Notes: generated from the letters alone by a model not told the origin. DNA of 64,000 nt from Lysobacter sp. M2-1 (GCF_022662495.1 NZ_JAKPBU010000001.1:1550001-1614000), one strand, 5' to 3'. Numbered from the stretch's first letter, positions 36,693-46,414 are shown. Numbers and translations are program-made.

Positions 36693-37457
36693 ATGCGCAA
36701 GCTGCAATGGGGAATGGTGCTGATGCTGGTGGGGGCCTCGTCGGCCTGGGCGCAGGACGACTGCGCGTTCAGCGCGCCGCGCAACCTGGACCTGCCGGCA
36801 GGCGCGGTGAAGACCCTGGTGGTCCGCGCCGCGGCGGGCGGGCTGAAGATCGACGGCGAGCCAGGGCTGACCCAGGTGCAGGTGCGTGGCCTGGCCTGCG
36901 CCTCGAGCCAGCAGATTCTGGACGGGATCCGCCTGGTGCAACGGCGCGAGGGCGACCGGCTGGTGGTGGCCGCCGAGCTGCCCGAGACCGCAGGCCTGTT
37001 CGACGGCCAGCGCAGGCTGGACCTGGAGCTGCGGGTGCCGTCGCGGCTGGCGCTGGAGGTCAGTGACAGCTCGGGCGCGGCATCGGTCGAGCACGTCGCC
37101 GCGCTGCGCATGCAGGACAGTTCCGGCGATCTGCGTATCGCCCACATCCCGGGTGCAGTACGCGTGGAGGACAGCTCGGGAAGCCTGAACGTGCGCGACG
37201 TCGGCGCATTGCATATCCCCAACGACAGTTCTGGCGAAACCAGCGTCTCGGGCGTGCGTGGCGATGCGATCATCGATGTCGACAGCTCGGGCTCGATCGA
37301 GATGCGCGACATCGGCGGCAACGCACGCGTGGGCCAGGACGGGTCCGGCAGCATTGTGGTCGAAAATGTCGCTGGCGATTTCACGGTCGAACGCGACGGT
37401 TCGGGCGGGATCGAGCATCGCGGGGTGCGCGGCAAGGTGCGCCTGCCAGAACGTTGA
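36693..37457 (+). CDS. Exported DUF4097-like beta-repeat protein
   Basis: This 254-residue protein has a signal peptide (MRKLQWGMVLMLVGASSAWAQ) and GGAGG before the ATG at 36693. After a beta-rich N-terminal half, the C-terminal half is built of short repeats that each begin with D-S/G-S-G (SDSSGAAS, QDSSGDLR, EDSSGSLN, NDSSGETS, VDSSGSIE, QDGSGSIV, RDGSGGIE), spaced about 17-21 residues. This is the DUF4097/DUF2807 type of right-handed beta-solenoid or adhesin-like repeat. It is probably a periplasmic or surface-located binding protein. No enzyme residues are seen. Confidence 0.83.
   Translation: MRKLQWGMVLMLVGASSAWAQDDCAFSAPRNLDLPAGAVKTLVVRAAAGGLKIDGEPGLTQVQVRGLACASSQQILDGIRLVQRREGDRLVVAAELPETAGLFDGQRRLDLELRVPSRLALEVSDSSGAASVEHVAALRMQDSSGDLRIAHIPGAVRVEDSSGSLNVRDVGALHIPNDSSGETSVSGVRGDAIIDVDSSGSIEMRDIGGNARVGQDGSGSIVVENVAGDFTVERDGSGGIEHRGVRGKVRLPER
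37064..37440 (+). repeat. Seven DSSG-type coding repeats
   Basis: Seven copies of a GACAGCTCGGGC-like element recur at about 51-63-base intervals within the DUF4097-like gene. Codons vary (AGT/AGC/TCG, GGC/GGG), so selection seems to act on the protein repeat rather than on DNA identity. Confidence 0.75.
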
Positions 37458-37661
37458 GCGCACCCGTCGCGAAACAGGGCGGGTACGCACATCGGTCGGG
37501 CACGAAGCGAGCGCATCCTATGCAGTGGCATGGGTTGCGCCTCGGTGCGGCTGTAAGTCATAACGGCGGCCCCGCAAGCGCAGGTTTCGCAGGAGTGCGA
37601 TGGCGGGGACTGGGGCTGTCGCTGCCACGTATCACCGCCGGGACTCAGGAATCACGAACGA

Positions 37662-38552
37662 GTGACTGACACATGGGATGCCTGGATCAGCCGGCTGGAA
37701 CGCGACCATTCGCTGTTGGAACCGAACCGGTTGCGCCAGCGTATCGAGGTGCTGGATCGACTTGAAAGTCATCCCACCTGGGGGGCGGGTCGAGGTGGCG
37801 GCGCAGACCCACGGCTATCGACAGAGCTCCATGACCGGATGGGTCTCCTGTGTGCGGATCTCGAAGCGGCCAACCAGCGGGTCTACGCCTCGATCCGCGA
37901 AGCGATACAGCAAGGTAACGGCGCGCAGAGCCTGCTGGAGTGGGCGGCTGCAGTCGGTCCGGTCGACGATGTACGGCACCGGGTCGATAGCGAGGGTTAC
38001 GACGGCCTCGATGCGCTGCTCAGCGGTGTCCTGCAGATTGAGGAACCCAGCCCAGAAGCCCAGCTGGCGGCTGAAATGGTGTTCTATCAACCCACGCCGG
38101 CGCGCCATATCTTCGAACTGATTGTCCGTACCGGACTTTCCGAACATGACGTGCTGTTCGATCTAGGGTCCGGGTTGGGCCACGTTCCGCTGCTTGCCGC
38201 CATCTGCACTCGCGCCCGTTGCGTCGGCATCGAGTGGGAAGCGGCCTATGTCGATTGCGCACGGCGCTGCGCGAAAGCACTCAATCTGGCCAATGTCACC
38301 TTCGCGCGCCAGGATGCGCGCGCGGCCGATCTGTCGTCGGGGACGGTGTTCTACCTGTACACGCCGTTTACCGGTGCAATGCTGGGCGACGTACTGGCGA
38401 TGCTGCGGCGGGAAGCGGCCGCGCGCGAGATCCGCATCGGCACACTCGGGCCCTGCACCGCGAACTTCGCCCGCGAGCCTTGGCTGGAGTACGCGGGCAT
38501 GCCCAATTCGAGTGGGTTGGCGGTGTTCCGGAGCGTGGATCTGAGGGTTTGA
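37662..38552 (+). CDS. SAM-dependent methyltransferase-like protein
   Basis: The 296-residue protein starts with GTG and shows a class I methyltransferase core. Motif I is VLFDLGSGLGHVPLLAAI (near residue 165), followed by CVGIEWEAAYVDCARRCAKA (motif II with acidic Glu) and VTFARQDARAAD. The N-terminal 150 residues are helical and unfamiliar, as in DOT1-like or ribosomal-protein-type methyltransferases. The substrate is not predictable, and no signal peptide is present. It is a single gene with about 200 bases on either side and a weak ribosome-binding site. Confidence 0.77.
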   Translation: MTDTWDAWISRLERDHSLLEPNRLRQRIEVLDRLESHPTWGAGRGGGADPRLSTELHDRMGLLCADLEAANQRVYASIREAIQQGNGAQSLLEWAAAVGPVDDVRHRVDSEGYDGLDALLSGVLQIEEPSPEAQLAAEMVFYQPTPARHIFELIVRTGLSEHDVLFDLGSGLGHVPLLAAICTRARCVGIEWEAAYVDCARRCAKALNLANVTFARQDARAADLSSGTVFYLYTPFTGAMLGDVLAMLRREAAAREIRIGTLGPCTANFAREPWLEYAGMPNSSGLAVFRSVDLRV

Positions 38553-38758
38553 CGTCTGTATAAGCGGCTGGCTATTTGTCGACTAGCGTAGGCGACTAAC
38601 GGTCGTGCCGCGGGTTTGGCCTGAGTGGGTGATCTGTCACGTCATCATCTTCCCCGCGAACCGGCACCACAATCCACGCGATATAACTCTTCCGGTGACG
38701 CAAGACCCCGCAGAAATGCGGAGCCTTCTATTGCGCTTTCCAGCAGCCAGTCACAGGT

Positions 38759-41700
38759 TCAACGCACGATTTTCCAGGACTGGTTTGCCACAGACACCAG
38801 CGTCTGGGAATTGCTGGCGCTACCGGAGCGCCACAGGACATTTGCCCCGGTGGTCTGGTTGCGCATGAGGATGTCGGAGCGCCCATCCCCGTTGTAATCG
38901 CCTATCGCGCTGATGGCGAACTGGAGATTCACATTGGGCAAAGATGTTTTCCTTGCATAGTCGGCATTGCGCCAAATGACGGCCTGGCCGGTGGTGGGCT
39001 GGAACCAGAGGATGTCCGATTTTCCGTCGCCCAGAAAATCTCCGATGCCCGCGACCTGCCAGGACAGATTTGTCAGGTGTGTGATTGCCTGCGGCGTAGT
39101 GAAGTCACCGGAAAGCCAAATCGCATTCGCGCCCGTATCACTGTGGCGCCACAGAATGTCGGAGACGAAGTCGCCATCGAAATCGCCCAGACCTGCCACC
39201 TTCCAGGCAGTGTCGGTCACGCTCCTGACGGACTGCTGCGTCGCGTAGTCGCCCGACAACCACACCGCATTGGCGCCCGTACTGCCATGACGCCACAGGA
39301 TGTCCGAGCGGCTGTCCAGGTTGAAGTCGCCTATCCCAACGATTTGCCATTTCTGATCCGTCACGGCGTGGAGAATCATGACGTTGCTGGAAGATGCGCC
39401 CCTCCATATGTGATTCGCGCCCGTACCCGAATTGCGCCAGAGGATGTCGGCCCGGGCATCTCCGTCGAAATCTCCGGTTCCCACCAACTTCCACGGACCA
39501 ACCGGCACGTTCGTAAGCGTCGTCGTCGTCGTGCCACCTGCAGACCGCCACACGGCGTTTGCCCCGGTGGAAGAGTTCCTCCAGAGAATGTCGTCGGTCC
39601 GGTCGGCGTTGAAGTTGCGTGCGTTGGTGCGCATGCTGCGGATACCGTAGCGGGTAACGAACGCGTCCGAAGCACCGCTGTTGGCCGATTTGAACGGCAG
39701 CAGTGTCGAGAAGTTGGTCGAAGCCGTCGAGCCACCAAGGAAAATGCTGCTCGATCCATAACGCGCAATCGCCGCGCCTTGTTCGTTCCCGCTTCCTCCC
39801 AGATAGGAGGCCCAGAATCTCTCGCCTTCGTCGGAGTAGCGCGCGGTCATCGCGTCGAAGCCGCCGCCATTGGCGTGCTGCAGGCCAAAAACCGACGACG
39901 TTCCGATCAAATCAGTCGAATTCGTCGTGCCGATCACATACGCAGTTCCAAAGTCGTCGACCTTCACGTCCGTCAGGCGATCCTCTCCCGAACCTCCCAG
40001 ATATGTGCTGTAGGCGAGCGCGGGAGTGGCACCGAGGGTAATCTTTGCCACGAATCCATCTATGCCGCCGGCCGACTCGTCCTGCGCAGGGTTCGCGGTC
40101 GGAAACGGCGCTGCCGAGGTTGCCTCGGTTCGGCCTACGACGATTACGTTGCCTTCTGGATCCAGATCGATACCCTCGCCAGCATCTGTGTTGGCGCTGC
40201 CGAGGTAGGTACCCAACTCCATTGCGATGTATGGGGCGACAGCAGCAGGGCTTAGCACCACGACAAAAGCGTCGGATCCGCCTCCAAGGCTGGTCTGGAT
40301 CGCGGTCCCGGCCGACACGGGAAAATCGGTGGACGCGGTTTCGCCCGTGAGGTAGATCGCGCCTGAGCCTCCCGGTGACGGATCGACCGACATCGCGCTG
40401 ATCTGATCAGTTCCGCCCCCACCAAAATACGTACTGAAAACCAGCGTGTCGCCCGACCGCGTCAGCTTCGCGAGGAATCCGTCTCTCGTTCCCCCGAGCG
40501 AGGCATCCATCGCAGAAACCCTTGGAAAGTTGCCCGACTCGGTTGAGCCGGCCACATAAAGATCACCCGATGGAGGCAGATCGATTGCAGTGCCCAGGTC
40601 CGCACCAGAGCCCCCGAGGTAGGTACTGAAAGCGAGAGCTCCCGCGCTATCGAGCCGTGCAACAAAAGCATCTTCCAGACCCCCATCCGCGGCATGCGTT
40701 CTCTGCAACGCATTGGCCACCGGAAAATTCGTGGATTTCGTGTGCCCGGTGATGTAGGCATTTCCGTGGATGTCGACGGCAATGCCCGTGCCGCCGTCGG
40801 CATTGCCGCCTCCCATGAAGGTGCTGTAGATCAGAGCGTTGCCATCCGTGTTGAACTTTGTGACGAAGATGTCGCCGCCACCGCGATTGCTGGACTGGAT
40901 CGCGTTCTTGAGCGGGAAGTTGAGCGAAGCGGTGGTGCCTATGGCGTAGAGATTGCCGGCGTCGTCGGCAGACAGCGACGCAATGCCATCATCCCCACTT
41001 CCGCCGAAATAGCTCGAGTAACCCAGCACCGGGTCGATGATGAGGGGTTTGGCCGTGTCGTACGCCGCGACCTCGAAACCGACGCGATCCCCGCTCAGGA
41101 GACGGTAGCCGCCTTGCACAGGCTTGCGCCGGCCATCCACCTGCTGGTAGAGCACAGGTTTTTGCTGGGTGAGCGTGCCCGAGGCGGTTTCCAGGATGAG
41201 GTTGCCGTCCGGGTCCAGCCGCAGCCCGTCGACGCCACTGAACTTGACGTTGATGCGCCCCGGATTTCTGCCGGGCGCCACCACGAAGTCGTACTCGAGC
41301 TGCTGTTGCTTGCCGTAGTAGACCATGTCGATGCCGGGGTATACCTCGCGGTAGCGCACCCGGTCGTAGCGCTGGACATCGCGTTGCCATTGGTTGGGCG
41401 TGGAACCGTAGTAGTAGTGGCTCTTGCCTTGCTGCAGGCCGGCGCCCTCGACGACAGGCTCAGTGCTGGCGCCGAGCAGGGACATGCGTACCACCGTGGG
41501 TGCGCCCGCCTGTGTGGACACCTTCGTGGACCCGGGCTTGGATGGCAGGCTCAGCACTGCTTCGGTGGCGGTCAGGAAGATGCCGTACCCCGGACCCCGC
41601 GCCAGGAACAGAACCTCGGGATCCGTCTGGCCCACATTGCGCTCGAACGCAAGGGGGATCTGCGCATACCTGTGTTCGGTGCTGGCCACTGCACTGGGAA

Positions 41701-41803
41701 CAGCCTTTGCCAGGATCGGCATCTCTTCGGAATCTGTGCTTGCCCACAGCGCGACAGCGGTACCTATGGCGCCTACCGCAAGCCAGTACGTCTTTTTCAT
41801 CAC
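38759..41803 (-). CDS. Exported SBBP/FG-GAP repeat protein (1014 residues)
   Basis: A hydrophobic N terminus (YWLAVGAIGTAVALWA) precedes a DUF7948-like region (FERNVGQTDPEVLFLARGPG, YYGSTPNQWQRDVQRYDRV). At about residues 265-725 come SBBP beta-propeller repeats of the type GGSGDDG..DDAGNLYAIG and LDSAGALAFSTYLGGSGADL. The last about 285 residues are six FG-GAP/VCBS-like repeats with the core DILWR-x3-TGAN-x-W. It is probably a secreted or surface two-propeller protein involved in binding. No catalytic signature is found. A second Met follows the first directly. The gene is isolated, with low-complexity flanks. Confidence 0.83.
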   Translation of the reverse strand: MMKKTYWLAVGAIGTAVALWASTDSEEMPILAKAVPSAVASTEHRYAQIPLAFERNVGQTDPEVLFLARGPGYGIFLTATEAVLSLPSKPGSTKVSTQAGAPTVVRMSLLGASTEPVVEGAGLQQGKSHYYYGSTPNQWQRDVQRYDRVRYREVYPGIDMVYYGKQQQLEYDFVVAPGRNPGRINVKFSGVDGLRLDPDGNLILETASGTLTQQKPVLYQQVDGRRKPVQGGYRLLSGDRVGFEVAAYDTAKPLIIDPVLGYSSYFGGSGDDGIASLSADDAGNLYAIGTTASLNFPLKNAIQSSNRGGGDIFVTKFNTDGNALIYSTFMGGGNADGGTGIAVDIHGNAYITGHTKSTNFPVANALQRTHAADGGLEDAFVARLDSAGALAFSTYLGGSGADLGTAIDLPPSGDLYVAGSTESGNFPRVSAMDASLGGTRDGFLAKLTRSGDTLVFSTYFGGGGTDQISAMSVDPSPGGSGAIYLTGETASTDFPVSAGTAIQTSLGGGSDAFVVVLSPAAVAPYIAMELGTYLGSANTDAGEGIDLDPEGNVIVVGRTEATSAAPFPTANPAQDESAGGIDGFVAKITLGATPALAYSTYLGGSGEDRLTDVKVDDFGTAYVIGTTNSTDLIGTSSVFGLQHANGGGFDAMTARYSDEGERFWASYLGGSGNEQGAAIARYGSSSIFLGGSTASTNFSTLLPFKSANSGASDAFVTRYGIRSMRTNARNFNADRTDDILWRNSSTGANAVWRSAGGTTTTTLTNVPVGPWKLVGTGDFDGDARADILWRNSGTGANHIWRGASSSNVMILHAVTDQKWQIVGIGDFNLDSRSDILWRHGSTGANAVWLSGDYATQQSVRSVTDTAWKVAGLGDFDGDFVSDILWRHSDTGANAIWLSGDFTTPQAITHLTNLSWQVAGIGDFLGDGKSDILWFQPTTGQAVIWRNADYARKTSLPNVNLQFAISAIGDYNGDGRSDILMRNQTTGANVLWRSGSASNSQTLVSVANQSWKIVR
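38762..39616 (-). repeat. Six tandem FG-GAP-like repeats (about 48 residues each)
   Basis: Each unit has DFDGDxxSDILWRxxxTGANxxW...WKVxGIG. The six units are similar in protein but clearly diverged in DNA. Acidic DxDxDxxSD loops resemble calcium sites of integrin-type propeller blades. Six to seven such blades would close a propeller. Confidence 0.8.
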
Positions 41804-42245
41804 TCAACCCGATGTGGCTGGAAGTCCCAGAAAACCCATTCTACTGATTGGCCGGACGTCGTCCATCGACCATTTGTAAGCGTAGCCGTCCACTTCCGGG
41901 CCGGCTCATGATGTGCGAGGTGTGGACCACGCTCGATCGGAGTCGGGCCGCGACAACCCGGCATTCCGACGGGCGCCTGCACCCTGTTCAGGAGGACTTG
42001 CGCTCCGAGAACACCCCGGGGGCAGTCCGCGGTCCAGGGCTCGATGCACCGACCACCGGCTGCCGGACCAGAAGTCCCGGCTGGAGGCTTTGGGTGGACG
42101 GTCACAGTGGGGCCGCGGTGGGTGGCGACATCTGCAGGAGCATCGACGACACCCAGCAGTGTGTAGTCGGACCGCACGACAGCAACGCGCCCGAGCCGGC
42201 CAGAGCGGAAATGATGGCTCGCGTGAACGCGGCTAAGACGACGCC
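41804..42245. other. 442-base stretch without a recognisable gene
   Basis: It lies behind the start of the SBBP gene and after the stop of the hydrolase gene. Frames across it (for example 41848-42366 plus) encode Arg/Ser/Cys-rich translations with no family features. The left 60 bases probably hold the SBBP gene promoter; nothing else is evident. Confidence 0.5.
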
Positions 42246-43268
42246 CTACTCTTCGGTGCCTACCGATGCTCCAGGCAATAATGCGACAACGGCGTCCGCG
42301 ATCACCTGCGGCTGGTCGAGCTGCATGTCGTGCGAGGAGTCGGGGACGTGCTGCATGCGACCTTGACGTGAACTGGCGACGATCGCGTCGTGGGTCGCTG
42401 CGCGCGCGGCCTGCATTCCCTTGCGCAGGTCTTCCGGCACGCTTGCATGCCCGTTGCCGGCGGCCAGCAGCACCAGCGGCGTCGTACCGTGCGACTCGTC
42501 CGGCGACACCGCCGAGCCGAAGATCGCTGCATTCTCGGTGAGTTCCGAGCGCAAGGTGCGCCAGTAGGCCGGCCGTTGCTTGTAGGCAGCAACGGAAGCG
42601 GCGACGCGTTCGCTCATCCACGGTGGTGCTGCCCGCAGGCAGCCTTGCAGCTCGGGCGGTGGTACTGCGAGCCTGCCGGTCTGCGCTCCCTGTTCACAGC
42701 GATCGAGGAACTGGTCGCGCTGCGCGATCATCGCGGTGTCCTGCACCTTCCACTCGGCTGGGAGGAAGGCGGCCAGATTCTGCTCGGGCGGATCGACCAG
42801 TACCAGGCCCGCCACATCACCGGGGTGCTCTTCAGCGTAACGCCGTGCGATGTTGCTTCCGAGCGAATGACCGACCAGCACGACCGGGGTCCGCACACCG
42901 GCGGCCTGGATCAGGGCCCGCAGGTCGGCCACGTCGGCGTCGAGCGTACGCGGCTTCGGTCCCTCGTCGCTGAACCCGTAACCGGCGCGATCGTATGCAC
43001 ATACCCGCGTTCGCGCGGCGATCAGCGGCTGCACCCGGAACCACGCGGTCGAATCGGCGTTCGCACCGGCCTCCAGGATCACGGTGGGCGCGCCATCACC
43101 CTCGCAGCGGAGATTGAGGCGACGATTCTCCGCGATGTTCACGAGATCGCCAGGGTCGGCGTAGGCGTCGGGCGTGCGTTCCGTAACGGTACTGGCGCCC
43201 GCTGTCGACGTGCAGCACGCTATCAGGAGCGCGGCGAGCAGAACGCGGCCCGAGTGGGTTGCCTTCAT
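42246..43268 (-). CDS. Exported alpha/beta hydrolase
   Basis: This 340-residue alpha/beta-hydrolase-fold protein has a signal peptide (core LLAALLIACCTSTAGA). The nucleophile elbow is VLVGHSLGSNIA (Ser135), the oxyanion region is VILEAGANADSTAW, and the catalytic His is in PDSSHDMQLDQP near the C terminus. SD GGAGA precedes the ATG. Such periplasmic hydrolases act on esters or related bonds; the natural substrate is unknown. It is divergent from the aldo-keto reductase gene with 147 bases between them. Confidence 0.87.
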   Translation of the reverse strand: MKATHSGRVLLAALLIACCTSTAGASTVTERTPDAYADPGDLVNIAENRRLNLRCEGDGAPTVILEAGANADSTAWFRVQPLIAARTRVCAYDRAGYGFSDEGPKPRTLDADVADLRALIQAAGVRTPVVLVGHSLGSNIARRYAEEHPGDVAGLVLVDPPEQNLAAFLPAEWKVQDTAMIAQRDQFLDRCEQGAQTGRLAVPPPELQGCLRAAPPWMSERVAASVAAYKQRPAYWRTLRSELTENAAIFGSAVSPDESHGTTPLVLLAAGNGHASVPEDLRKGMQAARAATHDAIVASSRQGRMQHVPDSSHDMQLDQPQVIADAVVALLPGASVGTEE

Positions 43269-43415
43269 CGGGGTCTCTCCATGGGGCCGGGAGCCGGGAT
43301 TTTATCCCGTGTACCTAGCGCGGCATGGTCAGCTTCAATCAGCACCATCTTCCAAATCTGGCGTGCCGGGGCAAGCGGGCTCATCATTCCAGTTCGCCAT
43401 CATTCCCTGTCACCC

Positions 43416-44321
43416 ATGACTCCATCCGCTGGCCCCCATGTCCACAGCAGTTCGCTCCGCCTTTCGCCCATCGTCGCCGGATGCTGGCGCATGGTGGAGT
43501 GGAACAAATCGGTCGAACAGCGCCTGCGCTGGATCGAAGACTCGCTGGCTCTTGGCGTCACCAGCTTCGATCACGCCGACATCTACGGTGGCTACCAGGC
43601 GGAGGGTCTGTTCGGGGAGGCATTGGCGGCAGCGCCGGGCTTGCGCGATCGCATGCAGATCGTGAGCAAGTGCGGCATCCGGCTGGTGTCCCCGCAGCGG
43701 CCGAGCCATCGCGCCAAGTGCTATGACACATCGCAGACGCACGTCGTGGCATCGGTGGAAGAGTCGCTGCGTGCGCTGCGCACCGACCGGCTGGATCTGC
43801 TGCTGATCCACCGGCCCGATGTGTTGATGGACCCGCACGAGCTCGCCCGGGTGTTCGAATCGCTGCATACCGCCGGCAAGGTACTGCACTTCGGCGTGTC
43901 CAACCATTCGCCTTCGCAACTTGCGCTGCTACACCAGTTTCATCCGCTGGTCGCGCATCAGATCGAGCTTTCACCCCTGCAGCTGGCGTCCCTGCATGAC
44001 GGCACGCTGGATCAGTGCATTTCGCTGGGTCTGCGTCCCATGGCCTGGTCGCCACTGGGCGGCGGCCGGTTGTTCAACAACGACGACACGCAGGCGCTGC
44101 GCGTGCGCGATGCGCTCGCCCACCTGGGCAAGCGCCACGGGGTGTCGGAGGCGACGATGGCGTATGCATGGATCCTGCGACATCCCTCGGCGCCGTTGCC
44201 GATCACCGGCAGCGGCCGCATCGACGGCCTGCGCGATGCCGTGGCCGCGCTCGACCTGCGGCTGTCCGCGGAAGACTGGTACGCCGTCTGGCAGGCGGGC
44301 GCGGGTCGCGAAATCGCGTGA
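43416..44321 (+). CDS. Aldo/keto reductase (YdhF-like)
   Basis: This 301-residue cytoplasmic NADPH-dependent oxidoreductase has the AKR tetrad Asp52, Tyr57 (FDHADIYGG), Lys85 (IVSKCGIR) and His132 (LLLIHRPD). The barrel region GKVLHFGVSNHSPSQLALL and the C-terminal PITGSGRIDGLRDAV complete the family. The closest recognisable type is the YdhF/YghZ-like group acting on carbonyl compounds. The upstream ribosome-binding site is weak. The longer frame back to 42390 runs antisense through the hydrolase gene and is not used. Confidence 0.9.
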   Translation: MTPSAGPHVHSSSLRLSPIVAGCWRMVEWNKSVEQRLRWIEDSLALGVTSFDHADIYGGYQAEGLFGEALAAAPGLRDRMQIVSKCGIRLVSPQRPSHRAKCYDTSQTHVVASVEESLRALRTDRLDLLLIHRPDVLMDPHELARVFESLHTAGKVLHFGVSNHSPSQLALLHQFHPLVAHQIELSPLQLASLHDGTLDQCISLGLRPMAWSPLGGGRLFNNDDTQALRVRDALAHLGKRHGVSEATMAYAWILRHPSAPLPITGSGRIDGLRDAVAALDLRLSAEDWYAVWQAGAGREIA

Positions 44322-44611
44322 CGGCGGCGGACCGACTTTGTCAGCGCAGCGATATTACCCACGCTTGTGATCTCGTTCACAAGTCGGGTGCTCCTGCAGC
44401 GTAACAGCCAGCCGCACCAGCCTTCCTACCGCCAACCGGAGGCGATCGAGCGAACGCAGATCGCGCGCGATGCTGTCCTGGCGCCAGGACGCCGCCAGCA
44501 GGACGGGCTGATTGCCGCCGTCGTTGTCCTCGTCAATACTCGGTGACACTGACTACATTGCTACCTGGTACACGGCGCGGTGGATGTCGCCAGCCGCGCA
44601 ATAAGGACCGG

Positions 44612-45583
44612 ATGCTACTCAGGGCCTCAATCATCTGGTTGTCGATTGGGCTGGCCGCAGTCGCTGTTGGCGGGTGCGCGTACGGAAGCATGCCGGCGGC
44701 AGTCAGGGCGCCACAGGTCGCCGAGGGCGGAAGTGTTCCACGTAGGTGGTCGCAGGCGGTCGTGCGCGCCAGGACCATCGAGCCTGGCGGGAAGCAAAGG
44801 CCGGCCGGGCCGGCGTTCGAGTATCAGTACCTGGCGCCGGAGTCGCCCGCGTTGCAGCCGATCTACACGCGGGTGCGTGAAGCCGATCTGCTGCATCGGC
44901 TCCCGGCGGTGCAGCAGATCGACGGAATGTTCCAGCTGCCGCGCCCGCTGCGTTATGTCACAGCGGAGTGTGGCGAGTTCGGTGCGTTTTACGTGCCGGA
45001 GACCACACGGATCGTGCTCTGCTACGAGACCCTGCGGACGTTGTACGAGCGCGGTCAGATGCAGCATAAGGCTGGCGGCCTCGATCCGGATTATCCCCTG
45101 CGCTACACGCGCGCCAATGTGCGTTTCATCGTGCTGCACGAAACCGGTCATGCGCTGGTCGACCTGCTCGATCTGCCGGTGACCGGTCGGCAGGAAGATG
45201 CGGTCGATCAACTCGCGGCGATGCTGATGCTGCATTTCTCCGGCGTCGACGAATCGCCCGAACAGGTCATCGAAAGCCTTCGCATGGCGGCCAACTGGCT
45301 GCTGACGCGCAGTACCGGCGCATACGACCTGGACGCCTATGCCGATGAGCACGCGCTGGGCGAGCAGCGCTATTTCAACCTGCAGTGCCTTATTTTCGGC
45401 ACCGACCCAGTCAGATATGCCGAGATCGTCACTGCCGGCGACCTGACGCCGGCGCGCGCCAAGGCATGTCCAAGAGAAACGCGTCAGGTCGGACGCGCCT
45501 GGTTGCGCCTGCTCCTGCCGCACCTGGCTCCGAAGTACGAGATGACCGAGGCCGAAGCGATCCGCTACTTCGAGCGGCGGTGA
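44612..45583 (+). CDS. Putative DUF4344-like metallopeptidase lipoprotein
   Basis: From the ATG at 44612 (SD AAGGA) the 323-residue protein has a signal peptide with a Gly-Gly-Cys22 end, possibly a lipobox. Residues 176-180 read H-E-T-G-H (VLHETGHALVDLLDLPVTG), and QEDAVDQLAAMLML follows as the probable third-ligand helix. This matches DUF4344 putative metallopeptidases. The central segment ECGEFGAFYVPETTRIVLCY, with two Cys, precedes it. It is likely periplasmic; the substrate is unknown. It converges with the phytochelatin-synthase-like gene (57 bases between stops). Confidence 0.82.
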   Translation: MLLRASIIWLSIGLAAVAVGGCAYGSMPAAVRAPQVAEGGSVPRRWSQAVVRARTIEPGGKQRPAGPAFEYQYLAPESPALQPIYTRVREADLLHRLPAVQQIDGMFQLPRPLRYVTAECGEFGAFYVPETTRIVLCYETLRTLYERGQMQHKAGGLDPDYPLRYTRANVRFIVLHETGHALVDLLDLPVTGRQEDAVDQLAAMLMLHFSGVDESPEQVIESLRMAANWLLTRSTGAYDLDAYADEHALGEQRYFNLQCLIFGTDPVRYAEIVTAGDLTPARAKACPRETRQVGRAWLRLLLPHLAPKYEMTEAEAIRYFERR

Positions 45584-45640
45584 GTGCGCCTGGCGGGAGG
45601 AAAGGCGCGCGCCATGATGGGGCAGGGCCCGGATCGCAAT

Positions 45641-46414
45641 TCAGTGAGGGCCGAGAGAGACCAAGGCGCTCACCGGCATGTCGCCCTGGTCACCCGCGCG
45701 CCCGTGGACAATGATGAATCCCCGGGTGACGGATGTTTCGGGATTCAACGGCGCATTCATCGCATCCCAGACTTCATCCAGGCGAACCCAGACAGGCGGA
45801 TATTTGTGCGCGGCAACATCGAGGATGAGCACTCGGTCGCTCTGCGCATGGTAGGCGGCCAGTGGTGAGATGTGCCCTGACTGCGCCTGTCCAATGTGCT
45901 TCCGCTCGTAGTTGATCAGCACGTAGTCGCCGTCACGGTTGAGGTTGGTGCGCACCACCTTTCGAAAGGCATCGGCATTCGTACTCGATGCGTTGATGAC
46001 GCTGACGTTGGCGCCGTGCGCCGAAAGCAGGTCCCCCAGGTCCCGCAGCGACATCCCGATGAAGCTGACTTTCCATGGATTTGCATCCACGGATGGATTG
46101 GCGAACAAGGTCTGCTGATCGAGCGGCGTCCCGGCCACCCCGGCGGCATTGAGCGTCGTAATCGCAGTGGCCACACCGCAATACCCCTTGCGCGACTGGG
46201 CGACGAAGTTCGCCAAAAGTTCGTCGTAATCGGCGACGGCGTCGCTCTCGTCCAGAAGAGCCTGCCCCATCGTTGAGTCAAGCGGGATCAGGTTCGACGG
46301 GAGTGGTTGGTGCTCGACGGGTGGCGCGCGCAGATACTCGTTCCACACGACTCCCGTGCCCAGCAGAAGGGCAATGCCCGTCACGAACGCAAAACCAATA
46401 ACCAGCCGCTTCAT
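45641..46414 (-). CDS. Phytochelatin-synthase-like cysteine peptidase
   Basis: This 257-residue protein begins with a membrane anchor or signal (LVIGFAFVTGIALLLGTGVV). It then shows the papain-like Cys79-His181-Asp199 triad in contexts matching bacterial phytochelatin synthases: RKGYCGVATAITTLNA, SGHISPLAAYHA and LILDVAAHKYPPVWV. Bacterial members mostly cleave glutathione to gamma-glutamylcysteine and make little phytochelatin. The anchor places activity in the periplasm. The ATG at 46414 is chosen because the in-frame extension upstream lacks any family similarity. Function in metal tolerance is an inference. Confidence 0.87.
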   Translation of the reverse strand: MKRLVIGFAFVTGIALLLGTGVVWNEYLRAPPVEHQPLPSNLIPLDSTMGQALLDESDAVADYDELLANFVAQSRKGYCGVATAITTLNAAGVAGTPLDQQTLFANPSVDANPWKVSFIGMSLRDLGDLLSAHGANVSVINASSTNADAFRKVVRTNLNRDGDYVLINYERKHIGQAQSGHISPLAAYHAQSDRVLILDVAAHKYPPVWVRLDEVWDAMNAPLNPETSVTRGFIIVHGRAGDQGDMPVSALVSLGPH

